Assembly: GCF_000316665.1 (NCBI RefSeq)
Contig: NC_019678.1
Span: 8,527,001-8,591,000, forward strand
From: Rivularia sp. PCC 7116
GTDB lineage: Bacteria > Cyanobacteriota > Cyanobacteriia > Cyanobacteriales > Nostocaceae
Direction of reading: 5' to 3'
Length of the DNA: 64,000 nt
In this document: positions 63,815-64,000 of the stretch, piece by piece
How positions within the stretch are numbered: the first letter of the stretch is position 1
Layout: each line of letters begins with the position of its first letter
Position numbers and translations under genes: made by a program
The notes under the pieces: generated by a model
Seen by the model: only the letters and a program-made list of their open reading frames with translations
Told to the model about the DNA's origin: nothing
Database searches by the model: none

Positions 63815-64000
63815 ATGCAGCTTTATCCCTTATTTCCGCTTATATACCCAGTTCTCAAATCAAGTTTTCCCAAATGTCTTTGGAGAGGTAATCCCAATTC
63901 CAAAACTATCGCTCTTACTTTCGATGATGGCCCCCATCCGCAATATACGCCGCAACTACTAAAAGTTTTAGAGCACTATCAAATTCAAGCAAGTTTTTTT
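63815..64000 (+). CDS. Polysaccharide deacetylase family protein (5' part)
   Basis: The first 62 codons of a gene that runs off the window: [16 protein letters not shown], then the NodB-homology opening [19 protein letters not shown] with the catalytic/metal aspartates Asp37-Asp38. Proteins of this kind deacetylate chitin-like polymers, peptidoglycan or exopolysaccharide. The N-terminus is hydrophobic and may be a membrane anchor. The C-terminal two thirds, including the metal histidines, lie outside. Confidence 0.85.
   Translation, partial: MQLYPLFPLIYPVLKSSFPKCLWRGNPNSKTIALTFDDGPHPQYTPQLLKVLEHYQIQASFF

Overview
The window looks like chromosomal DNA of a filamentous, probably heterocyst-type cyanobacterium. 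Evidence seen directly: many HIP1 octamers (GCGATCGC-type sites), photosynthetic NDH-1 genes in the cyanobacterial order ndhA-I-G-E, a Psb30/Ycf12 photosystem II peptide gene, a fused modBC gene, heptameric short tandem repeats (STRRs), and several families of palindromic or MITE-like repeats between genes. Genus-level placement is inference.

Layout. 0-9.1 kb: the 3' end of a RidA-family gene, then a leftward block with nadK, ndhE, ndhG, ndhI, ndhA, gltA (with an NtcA-type promoter), sixA, a DHH phosphoesterase and an HNH endonuclease. 9.5-11.1 kb: alr and tRNA-Leu(UAG) with a clear promoter. 11.1-12.8 kb: AT-rich gene-free DNA holding a 132-nt nested inverted-repeat element. 12.8-25.1 kb: a Pil-Chp/Tax3-type chemosensory cluster (PATAN-REC, CheY, CheW, MCP, CheA-REC, second MCP), probably controlling type IV pilus motility. 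The first MCP carries a GAF domain with cysteines like those of a bilin photoreceptor. 25.4-28.4 kb: molybdate uptake (modA, modBC). 28.7-36 kb: an accessory or defence-like stretch with hicBA, two Uma2 nucleases, a compact BcgI-like restriction-modification pair, DUF427, a pterin dehydratase, GNAT and pentapeptide-repeat genes, studded with repeats.

36.1-48.7 kb: gltS; then a leftward three-gene module made of a sigma-70-like regulator, a DUF1822 protein and a CHAT protease fused through one membrane helix to a periplasmic ligand-binding domain. I consider this the best candidate in the window for a poorly described signalling or conflict system. It is followed by a GT-C glycosyltransferase, a UvrD-like helicase with repeat DNA inside its reading frame, a frameshifted SUKH (SMI1/KNR4) pseudogene, a cluster of MITE copies and a lysozyme-like protein. 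49-64 kb: clpC, a YkgJ-type cysteine-cluster protein, a solo TnpB element with both hairpin ends, psb30, recJ, a small secreted protein, an asparagine synthetase-methyltransferase pair, a DUF2330/RnfD-like membrane pair, and the start of a polysaccharide deacetylase gene running off the edge.

All assignments come from reading the sequence by eye and from recalled family motifs; no database search or folding program was run.
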